NCBI RefSeq assembly: GCF_000153485.2
Contig: NC_018721.1
Coordinates: 1,054,001-1,118,000, forward strand
Direction: 5' to 3'
From: Psychroflexus torquis ATCC 700755
Lineage (GTDB): Bacteria; Bacteroidota; Bacteroidia; Flavobacteriales; Flavobacteriaceae
DNA: 64,000 bases
Shown in pieces: positions 40,741 through 48,922 of this stretch (position 1 is the first letter of the stretch; the number at the start of each line of letters is the position of its first letter). The position numbers and the translations under genes are program-made. The notes under the pieces are model-generated. The model ran no database searches, was not told the DNA's origin, and saw nothing but the letters and a program-made list of their open reading frames with translations.

Positions 40741-41829
40741 ATGAAAAACTTAATCACAGTATTCTTATTATATATTTCATTTAGTGCCACAACACAAATG
40801 AATTCTCAGGAGTTTTTAGAGGAGAACCAGGAAATACAACAAGAAAAACAAGACCATATTAATAGCTATTTGCAAATGCATCCAAATGCGATTTTAAAGA
40901 GTGAGAACACTCTCCTATGGGATGTCACAGACATTAACCCAATTTATATTGAGGATTATAATGCAGAAACAAGAAAAGCGACAAGGACAATATTTTTAGC
41001 TCCAAATGGTGGAAGCCCAGAACCCGATCATCCAGAATTGGTCATGAATGAAGGAAGAATGTTCGCCACGACAAACGATGATATTATTGTAACAGATGGT
41101 CCATTTTTCCGTTCTCCTTTTCAAGACAACTCTAATGTGACTTATTTTATACCAGAAGATTATTTTGTTGGTGAATACACGGTTGGACAAATATCAAAAC
41201 AACAAAATGCTTTTGCTGGTTCAGCTGGTCCTGCTTTTTCAGAAGCTGAACAAACTGTTACTGTTGAACGTAATGGGACTCAAAGAATATTTACTTACAC
41301 TTATTTCCCTGAAGTTTTTGCTAGTGAAATTACGATAACACTCGATTTAATTTGTGGTGAAGTTTTCGTAACAGGAACAGGAAGTAACTTATCTTGTGAT
41401 ACAAATATATCTTTTATTGGACAATCTACACCTGAAGTTCCGTCGACTTATAGTGTCGAAAATGACATAGAGATTTTATTAGATCTCATAGATTTCGAAC
41501 CAGATGGAGGTTGTGGAACAGGTGGTTACCCAGTAACCTTAAAATTTACAAAACAAAATTTATCTAACACAAAATTTGAATCGAATTCTATCTCTTTCTG
41601 GCCTAACCCAGTTGACAATAATCTTAATATTACCGCCAAAGATTTTGGATTTAGTAATGATGTTAGCGTATCCATTTATGACATAATGGGTAGAGAAATC
41701 TTAAGGGTAAGTGATTTCAACAATCCCAATGCTTTAAGTGTAGATGTGAGCTCACTATCAAATGGTGTATATATTGTGAATTTAACGGATGGTCAACAAA
41801 CTATCAATAAAAGGATCATTAAAGAATAA
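40741..41829 (+). CDS. Chimeric T9SS-secreted protein: S8 propeptide, unknown beta domain, sorting domain
   Basis: A 362-residue product built from three parts. Residues 1-90 match the signal and propeptide of the upstream protease (QEFLEENQEIQQEKQDHINS, LLWDVTD, ATRTIFLAPNGG). The catalytic domain is missing. Residues ~95-275 are an unrecognised beta-rich domain (FATTNDDIIVTDGPFFRSPF, four Cys). Its end (DFEPDGGCGTGGYPVTLKFT) is shared with the two remnants. Residues ~276-362 are the T9SS sorting domain. The frame is open throughout, so it may be expressed and secreted without protease activity. A propeptide on its own can inhibit cognate subtilases, which is a speculative role here. Confidence 0.8.
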   Translation: MKNLITVFLLYISFSATTQMNSQEFLEENQEIQQEKQDHINSYLQMHPNAILKSENTLLWDVTDINPIYIEDYNAETRKATRTIFLAPNGGSPEPDHPELVMNEGRMFATTNDDIIVTDGPFFRSPFQDNSNVTYFIPEDYFVGEYTVGQISKQQNAFAGSAGPAFSEAEQTVTVERNGTQRIFTYTYFPEVFASEITITLDLICGEVFVTGTGSNLSCDTNISFIGQSTPEVPSTYSVENDIEILLDLIDFEPDGGCGTGGYPVTLKFTKQNLSNTKFESNSISFWPNPVDNNLNITAKDFGFSNDVSVSIYDIMGREILRVSDFNNPNALSVDVSSLSNGVYIVNLTDGQQTINKRIIKE

Positions 41830-41851
41830 GTAAGTATTTTATAGGTTTACT

Positions 41852-41884
41852 AAAGGGATTGGCATAATTTTGTCGATCCCTTTT
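41852..41884 (+). terminator. Terminator between chimeric gene and rlmB
   Basis: The third copy of the hairpin (41852-41864 with 41871-41883). Two pairs are now G-U wobbles, so it may be leaky and allow readthrough into rlmB 13 nt further on. Confidence 0.75.
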
Positions 41885-41896
41885 AACTTTAAAATT

Positions 41897-42646
41897 ATGG
41901 AAGAGTCCCACGTCATTTTTGGAATACATAGCATTGTTGAAGCCTTAAGACAAGGCAAAGACATCGAAAAAATCATCTTATTACGGGATTCTGACAATCC
42001 TAAGCTTAAAGAGATTGAAGGTCTGGCAGAGCAGAACACAATAAAGGTATCCTACGTCCCTATTCAAAAGTTTAAAAAATACGAACAACTAAACCACCAA
42101 GGGGCTATTGCCCATACTTCAAAAATAAGCTATAGTGATTTTGAAGAAACTGTTGAAAAGGTTTTAGAAATCAAGGAAAAACCTTTGTTCTTACTTTTAG
42201 ATGGTATTACCGATGTAAGAAACTTAGGAGCAATTCTAAGGACAGCAGAATGTACTGGTGTGGATGCAGTCATTCTTCCTAAGAGTGGAAGCGCACAAGT
42301 CAACAACGAAACTATAAAAACCTCTGCTGGAGCAGCTTTTAATATTCCTATATGTAAAGTAAATCATCTTAAAGATGCTTTATTCTATTTAAAATCATCT
42401 GGTGTAGAAATTGTTGCGGTGACAGAAAAAACAAATACATCCGTTTATGAATTGGAACTCAATAAACCACTAGCTCTTCTTATGGGTGGTGAAGGAGAAG
42501 GAATCCAACCAAGCATACTCAAAATGGCTGATGTAAAAGGAAAACTTCCTATGTTAGGCAGTATAGAATCTTTAAACGTTTCCGTAGCCTGTGGTGTCAT
42601 CTTATATGAATGCCTAAGGCAGCAAAATATGACAATTACCAAATAA
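41897..42646 (+). CDS. rlmB: 23S rRNA (guanosine-2'-O)-methyltransferase RlmB
   Basis: A 249-residue SPOUT methyltransferase of the TrmH/SpoU family, which methylates G2251 in the peptidyl-transferase loop. N-terminal substrate-binding domain VIFGIHSIVEAL. SPOUT motifs: NLGAILRTAECTGVDAVIL, LLMGGEGEGIQPSI and ESLNVSVACGVILYECLR. The ATG at 41897 is the start. A TTG nine codons upstream lies inside the terminator hairpin and is rejected. Two decayed copies of this gene's first ~75 bp lie upstream at 38285 and 40486. It converges with the rhomboid gene with a 1-nt gap. Confidence 0.95.
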   Translation: MEESHVIFGIHSIVEALRQGKDIEKIILLRDSDNPKLKEIEGLAEQNTIKVSYVPIQKFKKYEQLNHQGAIAHTSKISYSDFEETVEKVLEIKEKPLFLLLDGITDVRNLGAILRTAECTGVDAVILPKSGSAQVNNETIKTSAGAAFNIPICKVNHLKDALFYLKSSGVEIVAVTEKTNTSVYELELNKPLALLMGGEGEGIQPSILKMADVKGKLPMLGSIESLNVSVACGVILYECLRQQNMTITK

Positions 42647-42647
42647 A

Positions 42648-43406
42648 TCACTCTTTATCCTCGGCCTTATAGTTGATTTCTATTTGATTTGCAGTTGAAG
42701 ATTGTGAAAAGTTGGATTCTTTATGGTCTGTATCTAAAGGCTTAAAATTGCCATTTTCATCAAATTGTTTCATAAATTCATCTTCTGAATTCGTTTTCTT
42801 AGGCTTATTATAAAGGGGAAGATCCAAAAAATGCGAAGATTTAAGAAAAAAGCTCAAAAGGAATCCAGAGCTAAATCCAGACAAATGGCCTTCCCAAGAA
42901 ATGCCTGGTTCACCAGGCATAGTTCCCCAAACTAAACTTCCATATAAAAAGACCACGATAAGGGCTAGGGCGACTAGCCTATAATTTCTAGAGAGTATGC
43001 CTTTGAAAAACAAAAAAGAAGCTAAGAAATAAACTATACCGCTTGCTCCAATATGAAATGAAGGTCTTGCAATAATCCAAGTTAATACTCCTGAGCTAAG
43101 CAATCCAATAAGCAATGCTTTCCAGGCTATGTCTTTATAAAAATAAAATAAACTAGCTAAGAGAACTAGAAGCGGAATTGAATTTTTATAGAGGTGATCT
43201 ATCCCACTATGAATGAATGGTGAAGCAAAAATACCAAATAGTCCTTTTACCTGTCTTGGGTAAACCCCAAAGGAGGTAAAGTTAAATCTAAACCTGATTT
43301 CAATCCAATAAACAATCCATAGTGAGACTACAATTAAAAGTGGCCATAGAATAGCTGAGGCTAAGGAAGATTGATGATGTTGGTCTATGGGGTTTTTGGT
43401 CTTCAT
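42648..43406 (-). CDS. Rhomboid-family intramembrane serine protease
   Basis: A 252-residue polytopic membrane protein with about six helices. The rhomboid dyad is visible: Ser in GASGIVYFLASF and His in WEGHLSGFSSGFLL, plus the early loop FIHSGIDHLYKNSIPLL that carries the family's HxxxN pattern. The C-terminal ~60 residues are hydrophilic and cytoplasmic. It cleaves within membrane helices of unknown substrates. It ends 1 nt from the convergent rlmB. Confidence 0.93.
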   Translation of the reverse strand: MKTKNPIDQHHQSSLASAILWPLLIVVSLWIVYWIEIRFRFNFTSFGVYPRQVKGLFGIFASPFIHSGIDHLYKNSIPLLVLLASLFYFYKDIAWKALLIGLLSSGVLTWIIARPSFHIGASGIVYFLASFLFFKGILSRNYRLVALALIVVFLYGSLVWGTMPGEPGISWEGHLSGFSSGFLLSFFLKSSHFLDLPLYNKPKKTNSEDEFMKQFDENGNFKPLDTDHKESNFSQSSTANQIEINYKAEDKE

Positions 43407-43500
43407 AATTCAAAAGTATTAAAAAGCGGCTATTAAATATAGCTCTGTTAAGAAATCATTTTAATAAAACAAGCTGAAAAGAAATTCTTAATTTTGAATC

Positions 43501-44778
43501 ATGAAAGCACCTTTAGCTGAAAGATTACGACCAAAACAACTTTCCGATTACTTAAGTCAGACTCACCTTATTGGTGAAAAAGGAACTATTTCTCAAATGA
43601 TAAAACGAGATTTAATACCGTCAATAATCCTTTGGGGACCTCCAGGCATTGGTAAAACCACCTTGGCAAACTTGATTTCTAAAGAAACCAAGAGAAGCTT
43701 TTTTACTTTATCAGCCATAAGCAGTGGGGTGAAAGACGTGAGAGAAGTTATCCAAAAAGCCAAACAAGATCAAGGTTTATTTGAGCAAAAAAATCCTATT
43801 TTATTTATAGATGAGATCCATAGGTTTAGCAAATCACAGCAAGATTCACTTTTGGGGGCTGTAGAAAAAGGCTGGATTACCCTTATAGGAGCTACTACAG
43901 AAAATCCAAGTTTTGAAGTTATTCCAGCACTGCTTTCCCGCTGCCAAGTTTATACCCTTAATGAATTTTCTAAAGAAGACTTAATTCTGCTTTTAAATAG
44001 AGCAAAATCTGAAGACGAGTATCTTTCAAAAAAAAATATCACTCTAAAAGAGACGACTTCTCTACTTCGATTAAGCGGAGGTGATGCCAGAAAACTTCTG
44101 AATATGTTTGAGCTGATCGTTAATTCTGTAGATGATGAGAACATCATTATTACAAATGATCTCGTTGAAGAAAAAATTCAACAGAAAACGGCTAGATATG
44201 ATAAAACGGGAGGGCAACATTATGATATCATATCAGCTTTTATAAAATCGATAAGGGGAAGCGATCCCAATGCAGCTGTATACTGGCTAGCAAGAATGAT
44301 AGAAGGTGGTGAAGACGTCAAGTTTATTGCCAGAAGGCTTATCATTTTATCTAGCGAAGACATTGGGAATGCAAATCCCACCGCACTTATTATGGCTAAT
44401 AACACCTTCCAAGCCGTGAATACAATTGGTTTTCCCGAGGCTAGAATAATTTTAAGTCAATGTGTGATTTATTTAGCGACCTCCCAAAAAAGCAATGCCT
44501 CTTACCAAGCGATAAAAGATGCACAAGCCCTCATAAAAGAAACTGGAGACCTTTCTGTACCCCTTACTCTAAGAAATGCTCCTACCAAATTGATGAAAGA
44601 CCTAGGCTATGGGAATGAATACAAATATGCCCATAACTATGAAAACAATTTTATTCAAACTGAGTTTATGCCCGAAGACTTAACAGATAAAGTTTTATTT
44701 AACCCAGGAAAAAACAAAAGAGAAGACCAATTAAGACAGTTTTTAAAACAAAAATGGACAGGCAAGTATAGCTATTAG
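43501..44778 (+). CDS. rarA: Replication-associated recombination protein A (AAA+ ATPase)
   Basis: A 425-residue MgsA/RarA/WRNIP1-type ATPase acting at stalled replication forks. It starts [20 protein letters not shown]. Walker A is [10 protein letters not shown], Walker [16 protein letters not shown], sensor 1 [20 protein letters not shown]. The C-terminal tetramerisation region contains [20 protein letters not shown]. The product is complete. Its last 4 bases overlap the convergent gene at 44775. Confidence 0.97.
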   Translation: MKAPLAERLRPKQLSDYLSQTHLIGEKGTISQMIKRDLIPSIILWGPPGIGKTTLANLISKETKRSFFTLSAISSGVKDVREVIQKAKQDQGLFEQKNPILFIDEIHRFSKSQQDSLLGAVEKGWITLIGATTENPSFEVIPALLSRCQVYTLNEFSKEDLILLLNRAKSEDEYLSKKNITLKETTSLLRLSGGDARKLLNMFELIVNSVDDENIIITNDLVEEKIQQKTARYDKTGGQHYDIISAFIKSIRGSDPNAAVYWLARMIEGGEDVKFIARRLIILSSEDIGNANPTALIMANNTFQAVNTIGFPEARIILSQCVIYLATSQKSNASYQAIKDAQALIKETGDLSVPLTLRNAPTKLMKDLGYGNEYKYAHNYENNFIQTEFMPEDLTDKVLFNPGKNKREDQLRQFLKQKWTGKYSY

Positions 44779-45545
44779 TCGATTTTATTGAATCTTATAT
44801 TTTGGATTTCATTCAAGTCTCGCTCCATATATTCGACCATAAGATTTCCTTCAGCATCGAAATAAGCAGCTCCGTTTATCATTTTTGAATTAAAAATATA
44901 AGAGCCTCTATCTGCTTTTTTAAGCTGAGCGTAGTTCGTTTTACCCTGGCTGGATAAAAGATCATAATCCCCTGAGGAATTAGTCACCAACCAATAAAAT
45001 TCACCACCAAACTTATAAATAGATTTATCTGGGTATTCCTCCTCTGGGTTTGAGTCTGGTCTTTCCATAACGTCACTTAGTCCACTAGTAAGATCAGGGG
45101 TACTATTTAAAGTGTCGTCGTACATATAATTTGCTGTAGAAAAGGACATAAAAGCATCTCTCAACGCATCATTATATGATTTTTTAAAGTCTTTTAACCT
45201 ACTTACTCCTTGTTCTGTTTCGTAAACAATATCATTAGAACAATCTAAAAGAACGAACTTTAATTTGGTCGTTAGGAAAGCGTTTTCTTGGATGATATTT
45301 GCTCTAAGAGAATTACATGGATCTAGCCCAAAGGCTAAAGGCTTCTTTTCCTGATCCATATATACTTTAAAACCCTGATCTTTAAGCAAAACTCGCGCAA
45401 GAATATTAAGGCTATATTGGTTGGGCTCCGATTGAAAATTAAACTGCATAGGGACAACAACATATTCGTAAGCATTTAAGCTTTTAGTTTGTCCAAAGCT
45501 GAATTGGAGTGATAATAAGACAATAAGAATGACTATGTACTTCAT
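44775..45545 (-). CDS. Exported protein of unknown function
   Basis: A 256-residue protein with a signal peptide (MKYIVILIVLLSLQFSFGQ). The ATG at 45545 is preferred to one eight codons upstream because it starts the signal. The mature part has an N-terminal domain with KSLNAYEYVVVPMQFNFQSE and a beta-rich C-terminal domain (FGGEFYWLVTNSSGDYDLLS). The start is a hallmark of a Bacteroidota-wide family of periplasmic proteins whose role I do not know. It is the last gene of the radC-deacetylase-HAD operon, 1 nt after the phosphatase. Confidence 0.75.
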   Translation of the reverse strand: MKYIVILIVLLSLQFSFGQTKSLNAYEYVVVPMQFNFQSEPNQYSLNILARVLLKDQGFKVYMDQEKKPLAFGLDPCNSLRANIIQENAFLTTKLKFVLLDCSNDIVYETEQGVSRLKDFKKSYNDALRDAFMSFSTANYMYDDTLNSTPDLTSGLSDVMERPDSNPEEEYPDKSIYKFGGEFYWLVTNSSGDYDLLSSQGKTNYAQLKKADRGSYIFNSKMINGAAYFDAEGNLMVEYMERDLNEIQNIRFNKID

Positions 45546-45546
45546 A

Positions 45547-46221
45547 TTAAAAATAAGATTTGAGTTCATTTAAATTTTGAATTTGAATCCCTTTGTAATT
45601 TGCATCATATCCAAAAAATATGGCCTCTATCCCTATAGCCTTTGCACCTTCTACATCCGCTTCTAGACTATCGCCTATCATGATACTCTGGGAGTGCTTT
45701 GTTTTTGCTAGGTCTAAGGCATAATCAAAAATAATCCTATTAGGTTTTTTGACTCCTGCATCATCCGAAGTGGTTATTGTTTGAAAGTAAGGAGACAACT
45801 TTGAATTCCCTAGCTTCTTATGTTGCACATCATAAAAGCCGTTGGTAATAATATGGAGCTTATAGCTAGCAGATAAATAATCCAGCACCTCAAATGTGTT
45901 GGGGAACAAGTGGTTGTAATTTGGCAATTGATCTATATAAGCTTGAGATAAATCATCGATGAGCTGTTCTGATGCAGAGAACTTAAGCGTATCAAACACT
46001 TCGCTCAAACGCTGGAATCTCAGGTCTTTTTGCTCGATCTTACCCTCCCTAAAAAGCTTCCAATACTTCCTATTCACAGGTAAGTAAACCTGCAGAAAAT
46101 CGTTTAGGGGTAGATCGACATTGTAGCTTTTAAAAATAGTTTCAAAAGTAAGTTCTGAGTTTTTGTCAAAATCCCAAAGCGTGTGATCTAGATCAAAAAA
46201 AATATCGGTTATCTCTTTCAT
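45547..46221 (-). CDS. HAD-family (YjjG-like) nucleotide phosphatase
   Basis: A 224-residue haloacid-dehalogenase hydrolase. Motif I FFDLDHTLWDFD (nucleophile Asp), motif II THIITNGFYDV-type segment with Thr/Asn, motif III Lys in VKKPNRIIF, motif IV MIGDSLEADVEGAKAIG. The WDFDKN cap start matches YjjG, which removes non-canonical pyrimidine and purine nucleotides. The symbol is withheld because close HAD paralogues are hard to separate. It overlaps the preceding gene by 4 nt (ATGA). Confidence 0.85.
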   Translation of the reverse strand: MKEITDIFFDLDHTLWDFDKNSELTFETIFKSYNVDLPLNDFLQVYLPVNRKYWKLFREGKIEQKDLRFQRLSEVFDTLKFSASEQLIDDLSQAYIDQLPNYNHLFPNTFEVLDYLSASYKLHIITNGFYDVQHKKLGNSKLSPYFQTITTSDDAGVKKPNRIIFDYALDLAKTKHSQSIMIGDSLEADVEGAKAIGIEAIFFGYDANYKGIQIQNLNELKSYF

Positions 46222-47504
46222 TGTTTCATTTCTTTCATGAGTGCAAATATGGCATTTTTAGAATAGCGATCTACAAAATCTGAATTTTCAAATATAAAAT
46301 TCATTTGTCCATCAACTGATACTATAGCGGATTTTAATTGCTTCAGTTCCTCGATTTTTTCATAAATATCTATGCCTTTTAAAATCCTGGAATTTAAAAC
46401 ATAAGGCTGTATAACCAGTCCAGACACTTGCTCCAAATTCAAATCATAAAATTGGAAAGCGGTACAAGTCCCTGCCCGAAAGCCTATATTTTTTTGATAA
46501 CCCATAGAAAAATCTTTCTCAACTTCCAACTTGTTGAAATTGAGATAGGCATCTGGAAAATTAAGATGGTAATTCTTTATAAGAGTTTTTACTAAACTTC
46601 TGTTGACTATGCCCTCCCAACGTTTTATTTCTTTCTCGAGAATTTCATAGTCATGGAGTCCTTCAAAACCAGGCAAAAGTCCAAGATCTCCGTAATCTCC
46701 CATAGATTTAATAAGGTTGTGATAAATCCTTTTATTATAACTTATACTTTTACTGTACCTAGAATAGTTGCTCAATTGAAAGTAGAAATCGAACTTCAAT
46801 TTATTCTCTTTTGCAAAACCTATAAGTTCATCATAAATATCAAAAGGATCTGGCTGAAGCCTCAACATAGTCTTAAAGCGTTCAAAAAGAGATTTGATCT
46901 GGAGTTGAAAAATATCCCTAAAAGAAGCTCCCACAAATCTTACGAAACCATTGTGTCTATGTTCAAAAGCTTTGGACACTGCTATCAAAAAATGACTGTT
47001 AAACTCTCGCTTTGGAAAACTGATTTTAGGAAACTTAGCCTCCAATATTTTTTTTAGCTTATAAGTCCAAACATCCACCACAGGCTGTTTTAGAAAATCA
47101 TATTGGTGGGCCAAACTTTCTTCAATAGGATAAGAATCGACATCATTTTTGACATGAGGCTGATATTCTTCGTATCGTGTAATTAAATAGAATGCTGCTG
47201 AAAAAATATCAAAAGGAATTTCACTTTCTGAAGAGACTCGAAAAAAGCACGGAACCTCTTCCCAATGATCCACACTGAAATTAAGATCGTTAATCCCTTG
47301 CTCATCCAATAAACCAAACTTTTGGATAAAAACTTCATTGCCCAATTTTTTCTTAGCGTAAGAAAACTTTACGCCCTCGAAAGCAATGAAATCTTCAACT
47401 TTCGTGCAAAATTTGACTTTAAACCCCAGTATCCTTCCACACATGTGTCTAAAGATATAGTTGATTCTTGGAGTTTGTTTTGGAATGTAAACTAATAGTT
47501 CCAT
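46218..47504 (-). CDS. Polysaccharide-deacetylase-like protein with degenerate metal site
   Basis: A 428-residue cytoplasmic protein resembling the Bacteroidota polysaccharide deacetylase (NodB-fold) family next to radC: ITRYEEYQPHVKND, MGYQKNIGFRAGTCTAFQFY and LKGIDIYEKIEELK. Two metal-binding places look lost. Where I would expect an Asp pair the sequence is AVSKAF (175-180), and the expected GLHP-type His is GLLPGF (275-280). The homology is fairly clear, but activity is doubtful. It is co-transcribed with radC (3-nt gap) and the HAD phosphatase (4-nt overlap). Confidence 0.75.
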   Translation of the reverse strand: MELLVYIPKQTPRINYIFRHMCGRILGFKVKFCTKVEDFIAFEGVKFSYAKKKLGNEVFIQKFGLLDEQGINDLNFSVDHWEEVPCFFRVSSESEIPFDIFSAAFYLITRYEEYQPHVKNDVDSYPIEESLAHQYDFLKQPVVDVWTYKLKKILEAKFPKISFPKREFNSHFLIAVSKAFEHRHNGFVRFVGASFRDIFQLQIKSLFERFKTMLRLQPDPFDIYDELIGFAKENKLKFDFYFQLSNYSRYSKSISYNKRIYHNLIKSMGDYGDLGLLPGFEGLHDYEILEKEIKRWEGIVNRSLVKTLIKNYHLNFPDAYLNFNKLEVEKDFSMGYQKNIGFRAGTCTAFQFYDLNLEQVSGLVIQPYVLNSRILKGIDIYEKIEELKQLKSAIVSVDGQMNFIFENSDFVDRYSKNAIFALMKEMKQ

Positions 47505-47507
47505 AAA

Positions 47508-48206
47508 TTAAAGTATACCTTCATCAGCAAAGCTAAAATAAGTTTTTTCTGTTACAATAATATGGTCCAGAATCTTTATATCCAGCAGGTCACCGGCATT
47601 TTTCAGTTTTTGGGTGATGGTTTTATCGGCTTGGCTAGGTTGCAAGGTTCCAGAAGGATGATTATGAACCAAAATAAGAGCTGTAGAGCCATGAGCCAAA
47701 GCACTTTTATAAACCAAACGCGTGTCTACCATAGTGGACGTAATTCCACCTTTGCTTAAGGGATATTTATAAATAATTTTATTGGAATTGTTCAGCATCA
47801 GTATCCAAAACTGCTCATGATCCAAATCCCCTAAAAAAGGATGCATTATCGTAAATACATCCTTACTTGTAGAAATTTTATTAAGCTCTTTAACAGACTC
47901 TGCTCCTCTCCTATTTCCAATCTCGAGTGCTGCGATGATACTAATCGCTTTGGCTTCACCAATTCCTTTAAAATCTTGAAGTTGGCTTAAATTGAATTTA
48001 GCGAGTTTCTGCAGACTGTTTTCAGAAGCATGTAAAATCCGTTTACAAAGCTCAACAGCACTCTCTTCCCTATTACCAGAGCCTATTAAAATCGCTAAAA
48101 GTTCTGCATCACTTAAGCTAGATTTACCTTTATGAATTAACTTTTCTCTTGGTCTATCACCTTCAGACCAATTCTTTATGCTAAAAGATTTTGAGGAGGG
48201 TTTCAT
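47508..48206 (-). CDS. radC: RadC-family JAB/MPN domain protein
   Basis: A 232-residue RadC-like protein. An N-terminal helix-hairpin-helix region (LQDFKGIGEAKAISIIAALE) is followed by a JAMM metalloprotease-like domain with ILVHNHPSGTLQPSQADK, keeping His-x-His and the distal Asp. The family was named for DNA repair, but its true role is unresolved. It heads a four-gene minus-strand operon. Confidence 0.95.
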   Translation of the reverse strand: MKPSSKSFSIKNWSEGDRPREKLIHKGKSSLSDAELLAILIGSGNREESAVELCKRILHASENSLQKLAKFNLSQLQDFKGIGEAKAISIIAALEIGNRRGAESVKELNKISTSKDVFTIMHPFLGDLDHEQFWILMLNNSNKIIYKYPLSKGGITSTMVDTRLVYKSALAHGSTALILVHNHPSGTLQPSQADKTITQKLKNAGDLLDIKILDHIIVTEKTYFSFADEGIL

Positions 48207-48341
48207 ACTAATGCTTATTTAGATAAAGGTAATCAAATAGAAAACACCCTGAGCTCTCCAACTAAGAAGTCATAAATAATTGACTCAGAATTAAAATTCA
48301 GCTAAAAAACAGTGTAATTTTGACATTATTATTTCTAAACT

Positions 48342-48920
48342 ATGAGCTATTTACCAAGTCATTTTACATCCGAAAGTTGGGAATCTGTAAAAACCTTTAT
48401 CGAGTTATTTCCGCTAGCCACGCTAATCAGTCTCCACGACCAAGAAATTTTTACGTCGCACATCCCTTTTATAATTTACAACGATAAATTGGTAGGACAT
48501 ATTAACAAAGAGAATCCACAATTTCAGCATATCCACAAGTCCCAGGTAGAACTTATCTTTCACGCAGGCGATGCTTACATTTCTCCCTCAGAATTTGAAA
48601 CTGATGAACTCCCTACTTTTAATTTTGCAAAAGTTCATTTAAAAGGGAAAGCCAACTTTATTGAAGAACCTACAATGGTAGAAAGTTTAATAGCAATGAC
48701 CAACCAATTGGATTTCAACTTTAAGCTTGAATCAAACCATCCTAAAATTCCTGTATTAAAGCATTTTATACAAGGCCTTGAAGTCTCTATAGATGAGTTC
48801 CACGGAAGGTTCAAGATGAGCCAAGACAAATCTGAATCTCATTTCAATAAAGCTAAAACACTCCTCAAAAAAAGTCAGGAAAAACGCTTAAATCTGTTTT
48901 TAAACACCTTAAGTCAGTAA
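48342..48920 (+). CDS. PaiB-like FMN-binding split-barrel protein
   Basis: A 192-residue protein of the PaiB (FMN-binding negative transcriptional regulator) family. It starts MSYLPSHFTSESWESVKTFI, then HIPFIIYNDKLVGHINKENPQF and the GDAYISPSEF segment typical of the split barrel, and a C-terminal QGLEVSIDEFHGRFKMSQDK. Bacillus PaiB represses protease and sporulation genes, but most homologues are unstudied, so a regulatory role is unproven. It converges with mpl (2-nt gap). Confidence 0.9.
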   Translation: MSYLPSHFTSESWESVKTFIELFPLATLISLHDQEIFTSHIPFIIYNDKLVGHINKENPQFQHIHKSQVELIFHAGDAYISPSEFETDELPTFNFAKVHLKGKANFIEEPTMVESLIAMTNQLDFNFKLESNHPKIPVLKHFIQGLEVSIDEFHGRFKMSQDKSESHFNKAKTLLKKSQEKRLNLFLNTLSQ

Positions 48921-48922
48921 GA

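Larger units (their letters stand above)
36365..41896 (+). repeat. Reiterated T9SS-protease / rlmB-fragment locus (three units)
   Basis: Three units start at 36365, 38581 and 40741. Each has a secreted-protein gene ending in an almost identical ~85-residue sorting domain, then the same short spacer and AAAGGGATTG hairpin (38247, 40442, 41852). After each hairpin comes sequence homologous to the rlmB start: decayed in units 1 and 2, intact in unit 3. Units 2 and 3 also share a leader (ACATACATTTAATAAAAAA) and a propeptide. This is tandem duplication followed by local homogenisation and decay. Confidence 0.85.

Noticed and set aside
41860..41876. Sigma-54-like TTGGCATAATTTTGT before rlmB
   Set aside because: The bases belong to the repeated terminator hairpin; the other two copies read TTGACATGATTTTGT, so the similarity is accidental.
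41870..41896. TTG start extending rlmB upstream
   Set aside because: The TTG sits in the terminator hairpin, and the decayed rlmB copies align from the ATG at 41897.
46653..47057. 134-codon frame antisense to the deacetylase-like gene
   Set aside because: Fully inside a convincing gene, no recognisable domain.
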